DNA from: Pristionchus mayeri
Lineage: Eukaryota; Nematoda; Chromadorea; Rhabditida; Neodiplogasteridae
NCBI GenBank assembly: GCA_036245805.1
Contig: BTRK01000006.1
Location: forward strand, 36,522,901-36,586,900
Reading direction: 5' to 3'
Length of the DNA: 64,000 nucleotides
Positions 22,155-34,080 of the stretch are shown piece by piece (position 1 is the stretch's first letter; each line of letters starts with the position of its first letter). Under the pieces are notes generated by a model. The model had not been told where the DNA came from and made no database searches. It worked only from the letters and a program-made list of their open reading frames with translations. The position numbers and the translations under genes were made by a program.

Positions 22155-22781
22155 GATTTCACATTGTCTAGACCAGATACCATGACTTTGAAATAGCATA
22201 CCTTTGTATATCAACGGCCAGTTGTCCGCTACGGCTACCCCCATGCATTCCCATCCCATGTATTGTGATTTCCATGAATGAAACGTCATTATTCACAACA
22301 ACAAATGCGAATGGAATACGAGGAATGAGGCTTTACAAGAGGTTTTGACAATCACGGGGAGACATTTTTGAACAGATCAAATTTACCGAACGGGAACTAA
22401 AGGCAAAAAAAGTAATATGAATGGGAAGTACTCGTGGGCAGGGAAGTGACAGTCATGAGGTAGTTGAGAACAGGGGGAAGTACAAGTGACGAACTAGCAA
22501 ACGAATTCTAAGATGAGACTTCGATATGAGACAGACACGATATGTACACAGGCTTCACATCGAATCAGCTTGCCCGCAGAAGAAATCGGAGAGATTGCGA
22601 ACTGGTCCATTCCTGAATGGAGTAATTAGGAGAAGGCAGTCATAAATAATAATTGATCCGCAAAAAATATTCGATTTCTCGTCGAGAAATAGTTCTCATT
22701 CGAGTGTTCTTACTAGAGAAATTGTATGCCATGTTTTCGATTTCTTTTCCTGTTCGATTCATTCAGAAGAATAAAAGAGAT
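22155..22781. other. Convergent 3' region between arl-1 and the DHHC gene
   Basis: This 627-bp region receives the 3' ends of arl-1 (plus) and the ankyrin-DHHC gene (minus). It is moderately AT-rich. An AATAAA at 22770 is on the plus strand. No coding or structured RNA is evident. Confidence 0.45.
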
Positions 22782-25700
22782 TCAAACTGACGAGAAGGGA
22801 CTATTGATGTCCATGCAGTGATCTCCCTTGGTAAAGTGAGTGTACCGCTTGATGTTGAGACGCTCGTTCGTTGTTATCTAAGCAGATCTCGCATACCATT
22901 AACCTACATTCTTCGTTCACACATTCACAGATATTTGGTATAGTTGCTGCACGAGCATCACTCCGGCGAAGATTCCACTCCCGACGGCGACGACCATCGA
23001 AAAGAAGAGCCAATGGTTGCACTCCAGAATCACTTCCAGAGAGATCTCCCCACAACCATCTCGCCAGTCTACAACAAGCGTCCATTCAAATACTTTCATG
23101 GCGTTCTTCACTGCATCTATTGACGACTATTTGGAATTATTGCTAGCTGTTCAACTGGTTTTCATTGGTACTCACAATTGTATACTCCCTTGGCGTAGAA
23201 TGCCGTGGAGAAGACGAGGATGGCGAGGTAGGTCACGAAGGTCTTATGGTTGTTCCCTGCCACGCAAGTGTTCAGCCACGGACAGTGGTGGTCAAAGCGT
23301 CGATAGCACAAATTGCAGCTACTGCAATTGAGAGATATTAATTTGTGAGATTGGATTGATTACGAGAATGATATTTTTTCATAAAATGTTTTTTTTAATA
23401 TTTTTTACCTCGACAACCTCTGGCCACCACTGCAATAGCTTTAATTTATTCGAATTCCTGGATTATAGCAAAAGGGCACTGATGTCACGATTCCATGAAT
23501 AATTTCCAAATTTTGTTTCAACTACAAAGTTCTACCGAACTCTGTCATCTCTACTTGTTTTCAAGGCCAGTTTACTGGGTACCTGCAGTGTTTACTCCTC
23601 GGCGGTCGAAGGAGGAGGCAAGTGTGGCAGAATTTGGCCCGTTGCTCTCCCAATTCGGACACTTCGATGATCGTGCCGCATCTGGAACAATTACTGAGAA
23701 TGACTGTAAAAATAATTAGTATCATAGTTTTTCAGAAATTCTAGGTGAACTTGTACGAAAATTGTCGTAAATCCCTTCCTCGTATCATTCTTCCAGCTCA
23801 TGAATATGTAACTCACTTCTCCTGGAAGTTCGTCTCGATTACGCCTGGATCCAGAGTGCATATCCTAATGAACGACGATGGCAGCGCGAAGAGGATTACC
23901 GTGAACGCTATTTGCATGTACCTGCAGAAACTCTATTCACACCGTGCCCTTGGACAGCGGTTTTTGCACTCTTTCAACTGCTTTTCGTTTGACGTGCCGC
24001 AGTTTCGCTGGGTCAAAGGGAATGACGAACCATGCAGAGATCGAGTGGAGATAAGCGACCCAAGAGAGGATCAGCGCCACTTTCGTGGCGAAGGCCAACG
24101 AGACCGGAATGGCAGTGTCGAAGTCAGCACGACTGAATTTCCTGCAAAATCAAAGACCACTTAGATTGACAGTTTGACCCCTATTGTAGTCATCACACTG
24201 CCAGGGTACGTGATGTTATGTTACGTAAATCAACCTTCAAAAAGGTGAACAACAAACCTGGTAATGAGATAGGCAACTCCTAGGTAGGCGAGGATGAACA
24301 ACAACTTGAGAGTGAACACAGTATTGAGATGGAGGATAACGGCGAAGGAGAGGTAGGTCAGGAAGGGAATGACCGAGAGGAAGGCACGGGCGTTCCTCTG
24401 CAAGAAATACCTCATTAAAAGCTTCATCGTATTTGTTTCTGGCCAACAGACAGTATCATATCCTTCCAGGAAATACTTATCGTGGTCATCAGCAATTAGT
24501 CTTCTAAAAATCTATTGTTCATTTCCCTTCGACATTCATTCAAATCTCATTTCCCCACAGATCAGAAGCATTAAAAAGGTGATCTTTTGCTCACCGATCG
24601 TTCCGTCAGCTTCTGCATTCTCGTTGAAGGCAGTACGCCTCTCTTCCTCCCTTCCTTCTCTATCAATCTAACGATGGCGAAATCTCCCCTTCGTCTGGCC
24701 ACGTCCAACGCCGTCTCATTCTCTTTATTCACTTGCGTCAAATCGATTTCGTCTGAAAGTAATTCCCAAAATACTCATTTAGTGCAAATAACCGAGTAAG
24801 ATGTTCCTTCGTTGTCCACAACTAGGAACAAACATGTTTTCCAATCAAGTGTGAAACGTGTGATTGATAGCACCTTTTGGGTATCATTCCTACTTACATT
24901 TCCGCGAAAGAGTTTCGTAGATTCTTTTCAAAATCCTCGTGTCTTAATTGGTTTTGTGACTCACGTTTGAGTAGGATCTTGGCGGCGATGAAATTGCCAT
25001 GGCACGCTGCCCAGTGAAGGGCGGAGTTGTGGTAGACGGCGTCCTTCCTCGTTAGATCTGCCCCCAGAGTGATCATCAGAGTCAGAGGATCACTGTTGAA
25101 GATCTGAAATGGAAAAGATCATAGATGGAGGATTTCGTAACGCTTTCGAAGCATGGAACTAGTATAATAAAGTCTGAGCACGCTCGCACAGCCACTTTAG
25201 CATTCACATAAGGAAGATACCGTTTGAATGGTTTAATTTTCACTTTCGTCATTGTATTCAACAGCTACTCGGTAAAGGGTATTATCAGAACATCGATGGC
25301 CTTTTCTCATAAAGGGTATTATCAGAACATCGATGGCCTTTTCTCATAATAAATGAAAGTATGATAATTCATTCGTGATGATGAAATATGTCAAACAATA
25401 GCAGAAATCATACCTTGGATACACTCCACATCACGGGTGTCATCATGGATACGTCCGGGGTGTCGATGGACTGCCCCCGGGCGACGAGATACGCGACCAC
25501 TGGAGTGTTCCCGAACTGCGCCGCCACGTGCAGCGCCGTGAAGCCTAGAAGAAAAGATCGTAAATACGTTCTTTTCATTTTCACCCATTAACACTACTCA
25601 GAAATGCGACTCGGGTTGAGCACCATGAAGTGCATCAACGAAATAATATGACCGAATAGTGGCTACCTTCTACGTCTCTTCTATCCACATCTGCTCCTCT

Positions 25701-26522
25701 GCACACCAAGAAGGCGACCATCCTCAGATGACCCTGACGAGCCGCCCAATGGAGTGGAGTCGACCTGGATGAAGAATTTTTTCATATCAAGAAACTCCTG
25801 CTGCGCGATAATTGCATAATCACACTCTTTAGACATCAGGTTCGTGTCAACCCGATAAGCAACGTGCATCTCCTCGTCCTCACCTGAGTACTCCTCCGAT
25901 GGCGTTGACATTACATCCTCGAGAGATGACCAGGTCAGCAATCTGTGATTCATTGTTGTCTTCTTCCCTCCCTTCGTACCACCCTCGGCGGATATTCACC
26001 TGTATTCGATTGTTGATGGCTGCCCAATGGAGAAGTGAGCACTCGTCCTGATCCACCCAATCGGGAGGAATCGCCCCTGAAGGAGTGCTTATGGTCGAGA
26101 GTGACGTCGTCTCGTGGAGGTCACTCTCTGCTCTTTGTCTCTCTCTCTCTACCCACATGGCAGATCGTCCTTCGATAAGATCTGCCCACTTTCCCTTACT
26201 CTATTCTTCTCCCGCCTCTCTTTTACTAGTGAGTCTCTCCCTGTCTCTCTTGCATCACGAGATTACACTGGAAATCAGCTGAGGATTTCAGCATGTCATT
26301 CTAAAGAATTGGAAGGAGAATGAGATCGATGAAAGTGGCAGAGTCACACAAAGGCGCGGCAGACACACACGCATGATCATCATTATTGGCTTTCTCCCCT
26401 CTTCTCGACCATTCAAAGGCACTACTTGAAGGGAGTGGAGAGAGGGATAGACACTCACCAGAATCGAGCAAACTCCTGAGTGCCTCTAAGTTTCCGAACT
26501 GTGCGGCCTCCCTTGCTTCCAT
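22782..26522 (-). CDS. Ankyrin-repeat DHHC palmitoyltransferase (HIP14/ZDHHC17 type)
   Basis: The start at 26522 gives [20 protein letters not shown]. Ankyrin repeats follow: [14 protein letters not shown] (about 26035), [16 protein letters not shown] (about 25750), [20 protein letters not shown] (about 25520), [20 protein letters not shown] (about 25000) and [16 protein letters not shown] (about 24690). The membrane part includes [19 protein letters not shown] (24360-24300). The catalytic Cys-rich domain reads [17 protein letters not shown] (23620-23580), then [20 protein letters not shown] (23310-23250), with the DHHC tetrad intact. The C-terminus ends [19 protein letters not shown]. This whole plan matches HIP14, a Golgi palmitoyl acyltransferase for synaptic and vesicle proteins; C. 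elegans has two relatives, dhhc-13 and dhhc-14, and I cannot say which this is. The region near 23950-24000 has an internal donor choice that I did not settle. Confidence 0.92.
25273..25346. repeat. Perfect 37-bp tandem duplication in an intron of the ankyrin-DHHC gene
   Basis: A 37-bp unit beginning TAAAGGGTATTATCAGAACA occurs twice in direct succession (25273-25309 and 25310-25346) with no mismatch. It lies between two ankyrin exons and has no coding effect. As with the hid-1 duplication, it is either recent or an assembly artefact. Confidence 0.9.
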
Positions 26523-26617
26523 GGCTGGTTGAACTGCCTATTGGCAGGAGTTGACCATGACTGAACACGACCGCACTTCGATTACTTCGACCTCCTCCCG
26601 TCTTCTCTTTTCTTCCC

Positions 26618-26621
<4 letters not shown>

Positions 26622-26668
<47 letters not shown>
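26622..26668. repeat. (CT)n microsatellite
   Basis: About 23 uninterrupted CT dinucleotides in the region upstream of the ankyrin-DHHC gene. Such tracts can form H-DNA and vary in length between strains. Confidence 0.97.
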
Positions 26669-26669
<1 letters not shown>

Positions 26670-28142
26670 ACTCCGCCCTCTCGAACCTAAAAAGAGAGTG
26701 TGCACTATGAGTGAAGTGGAAGGAGAAGAGAAACCAGAGATGGGAGAGGGGAGTATCATGCTTATGAGGAAACGAGCGAGGGAGGGCACACTAATAGTCT
26801 CAGATTGGAGATGGATTAGCGCGCATTGCGGGAATATTGTGGGGGGTAATAGGAGGGTGGGAGGGATAGGACAAGGGCGATAAATATAATGGTGCGATAA
26901 TAGTCATCGAGAGGCGTGTGTTATGAAAGGAAAGTGAGGGAGAACGAGGAGGATGGCACGATTTACTGAGTAAGGGAAGGAGAAAGGGAGGGAAGAGATA
27001 ATGGAAGAGAAGACAAAGAAAGGAAACGGAGAAGAAGAAGAATAAGGGAAGCAGATGGAGATTAGATGAGGATGATATACTTGATGTGAAGGGAGAGAGT
27101 AGAATGAAAGGAAGAAGAGGAGGAGGAGAAGATAGAGGGAGAAAGTAGTAAATATTGAACACGGCCTTCCACCGCTATAATAGAAGCGTGAACTGAGAGA
27201 TAGAGGAGAGCACAAATAGTAAAAGAAAGAAAGAGTGGAGGAGAGAAGCAATGAGAAGTCAGAACACGAGAAACAGTGGAGGAATCTAGGTAAACATTGC
27301 TTGCGCGCACAAATAAATTGCACGCTTTTCAGTTGTTCATGCGCCCCGGCGAACTACCGTAGAAAACAAGCGCGCGGAATTCGAAAGTCGGCGGCTTGCC
27401 AAATGACTCGGACTTTCTCTGCACTCTCTCAGACATGCGTGGTCTCTCTTCGAGTGGCAGATAGGGTCGCCGACTAGCAGATCAAAGGAGGAGAAGGGGG
27501 AGAGGTCGAGGAGGAGGAGGAGAGAGACAGGGAGGGGGTGGAGGAGGAGGGGGGAACATTATCGCTGTCCTCTCTCTCTCTCAGCCTCATACCATTCATC
27601 CCTCTGTATTCCTCGTTCTCCTTCCTCTGACTCCTCCGTGTGCCTTAATCCCAGATGTGTTTACTCTCCCCTTTAGTTTCTCCTTGGAGCATTCATTCCA
27701 TCCTGCTGCCCGATTTTGCCCTGCCTTCTATTCTCTCATTCCACTTCGTTCGGAATTTCACAATGGCGTCCGCCTTAATGAGGCCTTTCTCCATCCAATT
27801 GTGCTCTTACTACATATCGACAGATATTTAAAATTCTTAAAGATAATTTAAAATTTAATTAATATGCATCCTTCGCCCAATCGCTCTCTCTGGTTGTCAG
27901 TTTAACATATCACTTGGCGATCTTCGTACATCGCTTGCCCATGTCTCCTGCCGTGTCCACTCATTCCCATCACTCACACGCCCAATCACTCCATCATCTA
28001 CCTACACTCCCATCTACTCCATCCTCCTCCTCCCATTCAATCCCATAACCTCTCCTTCTCCTATCTCTTCACTCCTTTCCCTCCTACTATCCCTCACAAA
28101 GGGTGTGATTCTCATGGGATAGCTGTCCATCTTGACTCGTAC

Positions 28143-28146
<4 letters not shown>

Positions 28147-28187
<41 letters not shown>
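28147..28187. repeat. (CT)n microsatellite upstream of vang-1
   Basis: About 20 uninterrupted CT dinucleotides, roughly 100 bp before the vang-1 start codon. It may lie in the promoter or 5' UTR. Confidence 0.97.
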
Positions 28188-28189
<2 letters not shown>

Positions 28190-28281
28190 CTCTCTATTCC
28201 CACTCTCATTTCATGTCTTGTTCCCGAATCGTGGCTACTCTTCCTCTCTATTTCAGTGTGATCTCCCTCTTCCCTTGAGGA

Positions 28282-31200
28282 ATGTCCGTCGTATCGGAAC
28301 GATCGGCCACACGACCAAGATATCAATGTAAGTATGAATACTCGGATCGAAATAAAAGATCGAGTCTTAACTACACCATCCATTATTTCATTCTAGAATC
28401 TCACCATTAATTAGATTAACCGATTTGCATTACCGTGAATAATATCATTAATATATTTGCTAGTAGATAGAACTCTCTGTTTGGCGTCATCTTAGACCTC
28501 CCGGGGCTTCCCTTGTGCCCCTGGTCTTCCTCTCTCCTGATATGTCCATATGGCCCCCCTGGTGTCCCTCTCCCTTGGTGCTATCTTCTCTCCCTAATAT
28601 TCTCTTCTCTTCTTCAGCTCATCAGCGACCACGGCCTCTGGGAGGACGGGGAAGGGGCTACAGCCAATCAGAGGTTGGAGGCATCGGATTCGAACCCCTC
28701 ATCTACCCTCCACCACAGTTCTCCGCCGTCGCTTCTGAGGTATCCACTGATTCTCTGGTTATGGTAGTCGAGTGATAATTTATGGAATCGTGTATGAGTA
28801 CGGGAGGTTCGTTCGTTAGCTTCGTCGCGCCTGTTCACCCCATTCTTCCTTTTCTCCGACCGCACTCTCCTTGTTCTTGTCCAGATGTCTCGATCGCTTT
28901 TTTCGTCATCATCTCTAATCCATGCGTGTATCGCTTTTTCCCGGTTCCATCTCATCACGAACATCTCTACGGATTCACTCTCATTCCCTATTAGTTCCGC
29001 ATTGATTCGATGGAATGAGTGGATACACAGTCCGATTCCCCCCTCCTTCCATCCCCCCTCCTCCTCCCCCTCCACCTCCTCCTCCTCCTTCTCTCTCTTC
29101 AGACCGAGTAAGAGCCCTCTTCTCACTGATCTCATTCACACGTTGTCATGGGGGGATTCTCCATGGGGGAGTAGCCATGCTCACAGTCTTCCCCCTGGCC
29201 GCCCTCTTCCTTCCTATCTCCAACCGGGTTAGGGACCCTAATCCCATTCCCGAGTCTTCCAGTAGGCTGTTATGAGAAGCAGATGCAGGCGAGTAGGGCC
29301 GTAAATGGGATGAAACTCGAGAGGAGGAGAGACTTGTCGTGTCTCCTACGCGCTAATTAGATAAACTCAAGCACGGTCTGTCATGTTGTGTGAAAGACGG
29401 TCTCGATTCAAACAGAACACAGCACACTCGAATCTTGCAATTTAACTAAAGCGTACTCATTGCATTATTCATTATCCAGGAAGCACAAAATGCAACTTTT
29501 TCTGCCAGTTGTAATCACTTTTCCAAACATTTCTGAGAAAATGCAGAAGCGTTTTCTTTAAAGGATTCTAAGAAAAACGGTTGAGTGTCTGATTCAGGGT
29601 CAGAAGCGGCTGCAGCCGTCGTACAACGACTGGGCGGACGATGCGACGGCGTTGACGGGCGCGTCTGAGAATGACTTCCTCGAAGATGAACATAAGCAGA
29701 TTGACGCGCCATCTGGAGCAGTCGTAGTGAGACGGTGAGTACTTTATCGAGGAATCGAGCACTCTGATGACAAACTAGGAATAGACCTTTCTGATTGTAT
29801 TTATACGGATTAAATGAGATTCTATGGTGTCAAATGCTCTATGATATCTGTGACCGAAAATTATTGTTAGAAATTGCTGAGAATGTTATGCTAGATGACA
29901 CATAATTCGAGAAGATTTAAATGCCAGGTTAGACGTGCATTTCACTTCCGAAAGCGCATTAGAAGTACTTACTAGTACTTACTCTTTTCGCTGAAGTGCA
30001 AACAGTGTGCATTAGGAACTACTTCCTCTCTCCTCGTCCTCTATCGATCTCTCAGGTGTTCCCGATTGCTCTGGTTGTTGATATCCTCCCTGATATGTCT
30101 GGCTGCTTTCCTCTCCGCTCCTCTCATGGTCGCCCTTCCCTACTTCCTCCATCACTACAGGGCAGAGTGGCCGCCGATCGTGTGTGAGGTGAGTGAGAGA
30201 GAGAGAGTCGCTAGGTCCCTCCCCCTCCCTCCCTCCCTCTTCTCCCTCTCTCCGCCCCGTCGACGGCGTCAATCTCTCTCTCCCGATGTAGTCACGGCGT
30301 GTTCTTCAGTTGGACTGCGAGGGCGAATTGTTCAACGTCGGCTACAAGTCCTTCCTCCTGCTCCTCGGTCATCTCTCCATGTACTACAGGCATGCACAGG
30401 CTGATCTGCCTCGACTCTACTTCGTACGCGCCGCAATCACTTTCCTGGTCAGTTTCGGCCTCCATTTTCGGCAGCCTTTTGTATCTCATCAGAATTCTGA
30501 ATTCGAGAAAGAGTGTACGTGCGAATCGACTCTCATCTTTTTCCTTCCAGGTTCTCTTCGAGCTCTTCGGATTCTGGTTATTTTACACGGTGCGTATTCT
30601 TCTGGAGCGACAAGCAGCGTACATCCACGTCGCTTCCTTCGCCAATTCCCTCCTTAACGCCCTTCTCTGGACTCTCTTTCTCAGGTACGATCTAGGACCG
30701 TAAGATTCCCGTTTCCGCATCAGCTATAGTTGGAAGAGCGTGGGGAGCTGATATCCATTTGGCACCACATGACACTGGCTGTTATTAGTTTGGTCGGAAA
30801 GAGACGAGATCACTGCGGTCTGATTCCCGTGAATTACTCTCGCTTTTCCCAGCATAATCGTACTCGAGCTCCGTAAGCACCGCAAGGAGTACTACATTAC
30901 GATAGTGAGAGATCCAGATGGAGAATCGAAGACGATGATGATCGGTTAGTTGCCTGATTTAAACCTGACTTTTACTGTACTTTCAACTCGATAAACTGCT
31001 CGTCCGAACCACCGTAGTCCACACTCAAAGCTTGTGCCCCTTTTGCTGTCATTCTTCATCTCTTTATTCACTCTTGAGTGGAACGAAAAGAGGACAATAG
31101 AATCCCCTCACATCTCCTCAACCCAATCTACGCTCCCCTTCGTGCAGGCAAGATGTCTCTTCAAGAAGCGGGAGTCCAAGTGCTCCGCTTCTATCAGGCA

Positions 31201-31380
31201 CACTTCCCCTCCTTCAACGTCGCCCTGGATAAGGTACGGCAGCCATATCGTCGCTATCACAAACTACATTTTTAGTCTCGCAACTACGGTAATCGCATGA
31301 ACACCTTCCCTGCCTCTGAACTGAAGGTGTACGATATCGAGCCGAACATGGGCCGAGAGCATTCATCTATCAACGAGGTA

Positions 31381-31424
<44 letters not shown>

Positions 31425-33412
31425 GAGAAGTAATTGAATTGGTTGTCTGGACAAGGAATGATTGCCTTCCTCCACCTCCTCTCTCTCCCCTCCCCCCCAT
31501 CCTCACTCTTCACCCCTCTCTCCTTCTCTCTTTCACTTACCCCGTCCACGGGGCTGGAAATAATGAAATTGGATAGTCACCCGCATCGAAGTTTACATTC
31601 GATGTTAATGGGTGTGACCTCCCTCTCTCGCTTCAATCATTCCCTTCAGGACACGGCGAGAACTCTTCTGGAGCAGATGGCCCGTCGACGACCATCGAGA
31701 TACGTCGACATGTTCAAGGTGAGTTATCTTATCGTTTGATTTTGACCGGGCAAAATGCTAGTTTATGAGCTTTTCATACTTCTATGGTCCTTATACGAAC
31801 CCAATCCCCTCTACACCGAAGTCACCCTCCTGCAGGACCATTGTGCCTGACGTCAGGATAAATATGATGATATGATGATTATACGAACACTTTCAGCGAG
31901 AGCAGGACTTTGACAATAAAATGTTCAAGAGGAAGTACCGATTCCTCTCTGCCTCTGAGGATCTCTTCGCACAAGTTCTCCCCGTGTACAACCAACATGA
32001 AGGACCCAAGGTGAGTCTCTCGGATATCGTCCCATCACGCCTTAGTGCTTCATCCCCCCCCCCCCTCCCTCTCTCTGTAACATCTGCAGAGTGACTGCTG
32101 TAATTGTCCGTCTCTCTCTCTCTCTCTCTCTTCCTGACCGGCAGATTGGATTGGGCAGGACGGGGATAGGGACCCGGGGCGTACCCTAACTGCCTTATGA
32201 CATAATGGAAGTAGACGGGGCTGAACACTAGGCTAAATTCGCTCCACAAAAGGGAGAAGTCGAAGGGAGCCTCCAGGGACACTCGAACCACTTGTAGTCA
32301 TCTTCCTCTGTGTATTAGTGTGACAAGGGAGAGGATGATGCACGATGATGAATGTCGCTTAATCACTCACTATGACAGACTCCTTCCCGAGGAGGAAAGA
32401 AAAGGGAGGAGGGGAGAATAGTACTGATTGGCGACTATTTGATTCGCTTTCCATCTCTGCTTTTCCATGAATTGTATACATACTATCTATTCCAGAATGG
32501 AGAGATGGACATTCGTAAGACGGCTGAGGCAATGTACAATGGAATCAGTCGAATCCTCTCCAAGTATCTCAGAGTGATCAAGGAGACGGATCGAAATGTG
32601 CCCGAGCAAGTGAAGGCCCACATTGAGAAGTGAGTGCTGTACCTAGTGACAATCAGCCAAACCGGGGTTCTCCAATTTCTAGTATTTCATTTTCATTTTG
32701 TGGGTAGGCTTCAGGCTCAAGAAATGCATTTCATTATGAGCACCCAAAAATCAGACACGTTAAATCCTGAAAAACAACAAAAAATAAACCCTAGACATCG
32801 TTCTGATCCTAAATTTGCAGATGTCTCGCTCTGAAGCTGAACTATCGTACGTTCGCCCAGAGATTCACCTCCGATCGACAGCCTGAGAAGGTGAGCATAC
32901 AGGCAGATTACGTCCGAAATATACGAAATTAGGTCCTAGGTGGCCCGCGAGAGTCCGAAAGCATTTGCGAGAGACCCGACAACACTATCAAAATAGAATC
33001 GCGAAAACAAGTGTGTCCCATACAGTGCTTCTAAGTACGATGATCTCCTGTAGAGTGACAATAAGCTATTGCGGATTTTTACGTAAATTTTAAGTCCCTG
33101 AATCGAAAGAGAGATTTGTTCTGCTTACTAATTGTATGCCAAATCGTTACTTCGTATACCGTACAACTCCATTCAATTGCATTTCTCTTGCAGGCAGTGG
33201 CTACCGAGTCGAAGTGGTCGTTCTCGTGCAGTGGTCCTGCCTCGAATGCAGTCTGCCACGGGTCTTCCTTCTCCCTTCGATGTCACGATCCGAAGGAGAA
33301 CATCGGGGTGCAGCTCATCTGCACCGTCTCCGCCCTTCCCTTCATCAATCTCACTGAGCAATCAATCCAACCACCTCAGAAGTTCTCGATGAGATTCTCC
33401 AATGATGTATGA
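28282..33412 (+). CDS. vang-1: Van Gogh/Strabismus planar polarity protein
   Basis: Starts MSVVSERSATRPRYQ at 28282; the cytosolic N-terminus includes GGRGRGYSQSEVGGIGFEPL and DWADDATALTGASENDFLED. Four membrane segments follow: LWLLISSLICLAAFLSAPLM (30070-30130), FNVGYKSFLLLLGHLSMYY (30330-30390), LPRLYFVRAAITFLVLFELF (exons at 30405 and 30551) and SFANSLLNALLWTLFL (30635-30684). The family signature LECEG is present as LDCEGELFN, and ADLPR is conserved. The cytosolic half has GREHSSINEDTARTLLEQMA and DRQPEKAVATESKWSFSCSG, matching Vangl proteins. VANG-1 is a core planar cell polarity membrane protein that binds Prickle and Dishevelled. The C-terminus is RFSNDV rather than the ETSV-type PDZ ligand of vertebrates. 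About thirteen exons join in frame. AATAAA occurs near 33931. Confidence 0.94.
31385..31421. repeat. (GA)n microsatellite in a vang-1 intron
   Basis: About 18 GA dinucleotides start a few bases after the donor of the exon ending at 31378. It lies in the intron and has no coding effect. Confidence 0.96.
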
Positions 33413-34080
33413 GATCTCCTCCTGGTCTCATGTTCATCCTAGTCCAATGTGACTTCCATTCCATCTGAAGTCCCGGTCACGACTCAATCCAGCTCACTCT
33501 CAGTCGATTCTCATTCGATGAATGAGACTGCAGCTGAATCGCAGACGTTGTCCCATATCACTCCATTCATTGAATTCCATGTATTCATATTCGCTCCTTG
33601 TTGTTTATCATATATAGATTAGAGTCTTTCGCACGAGAGAGACGCAGTATTCCTATCACTTCCCTCATACCATCCATCCCATACGAGTGTCATCCTCATC
33701 CCTATGCAATCCGCACTCAAGAGTTGTATTCTATCATTTTCGCATATTATCACCTGTTGTATTTTCTAGCGCATTATGAACTTTGATCAGCCAATCTCAG
33801 TCAGTCTCCCGACCAATTCCAGTCATTCTTGTATCACAGCAGTTTCCCCTTTATCACCCATCGCATTTGCATATTAACCCGATTTCTTCTCCAGGCAGAG
33901 ATTCCCATTGTTTCCCTTCCATGACTCATGAATAAAGTGTATTTTATTCATTGCAGTGAAATGCTCGATAAATTCTGAGATATCAGCCCTTGTACAATCA
34001 TTATTTGTCGTGGAGAGCGAGAGAAAACCGTGTGGAAAGAGGCAAAATTTGAGATCGAAGAATCAATCAGGGGCAAGGAA
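33413..34080. other. Convergent 3' region between vang-1 and the GGA gene
   Basis: This 668-bp region contains the vang-1 3' UTR, with AATAAA at about 33931 followed by a GT-rich stretch, and the 3' end of the minus-strand GGA gene. No other feature was seen. Confidence 0.5.

Larger units (their letters stand above)
26523..28281. other. Large divergent intergenic region with CT/GA tracts
   Basis: This 1.76-kb region separates the divergent starts of the ankyrin-DHHC gene and vang-1, so both promoters lie here. It contains two CT microsatellites, long GA-rich stretches (26940-27250 and 27480-27560) and CT-rich stretches (27570-28080). The open frames in it are low-complexity Ser/Pro/Leu or Arg/Glu artefacts. 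CTACCGTAG occurs at 27353. No gene is supported. Confidence 0.55.

Noticed and set aside
26551..27323. Open frames rich in Ser, Leu and Pro on both strands
   Set aside because: They follow CT/GA-rich simple sequence, have no splice-linked partner and no recognisable motif.
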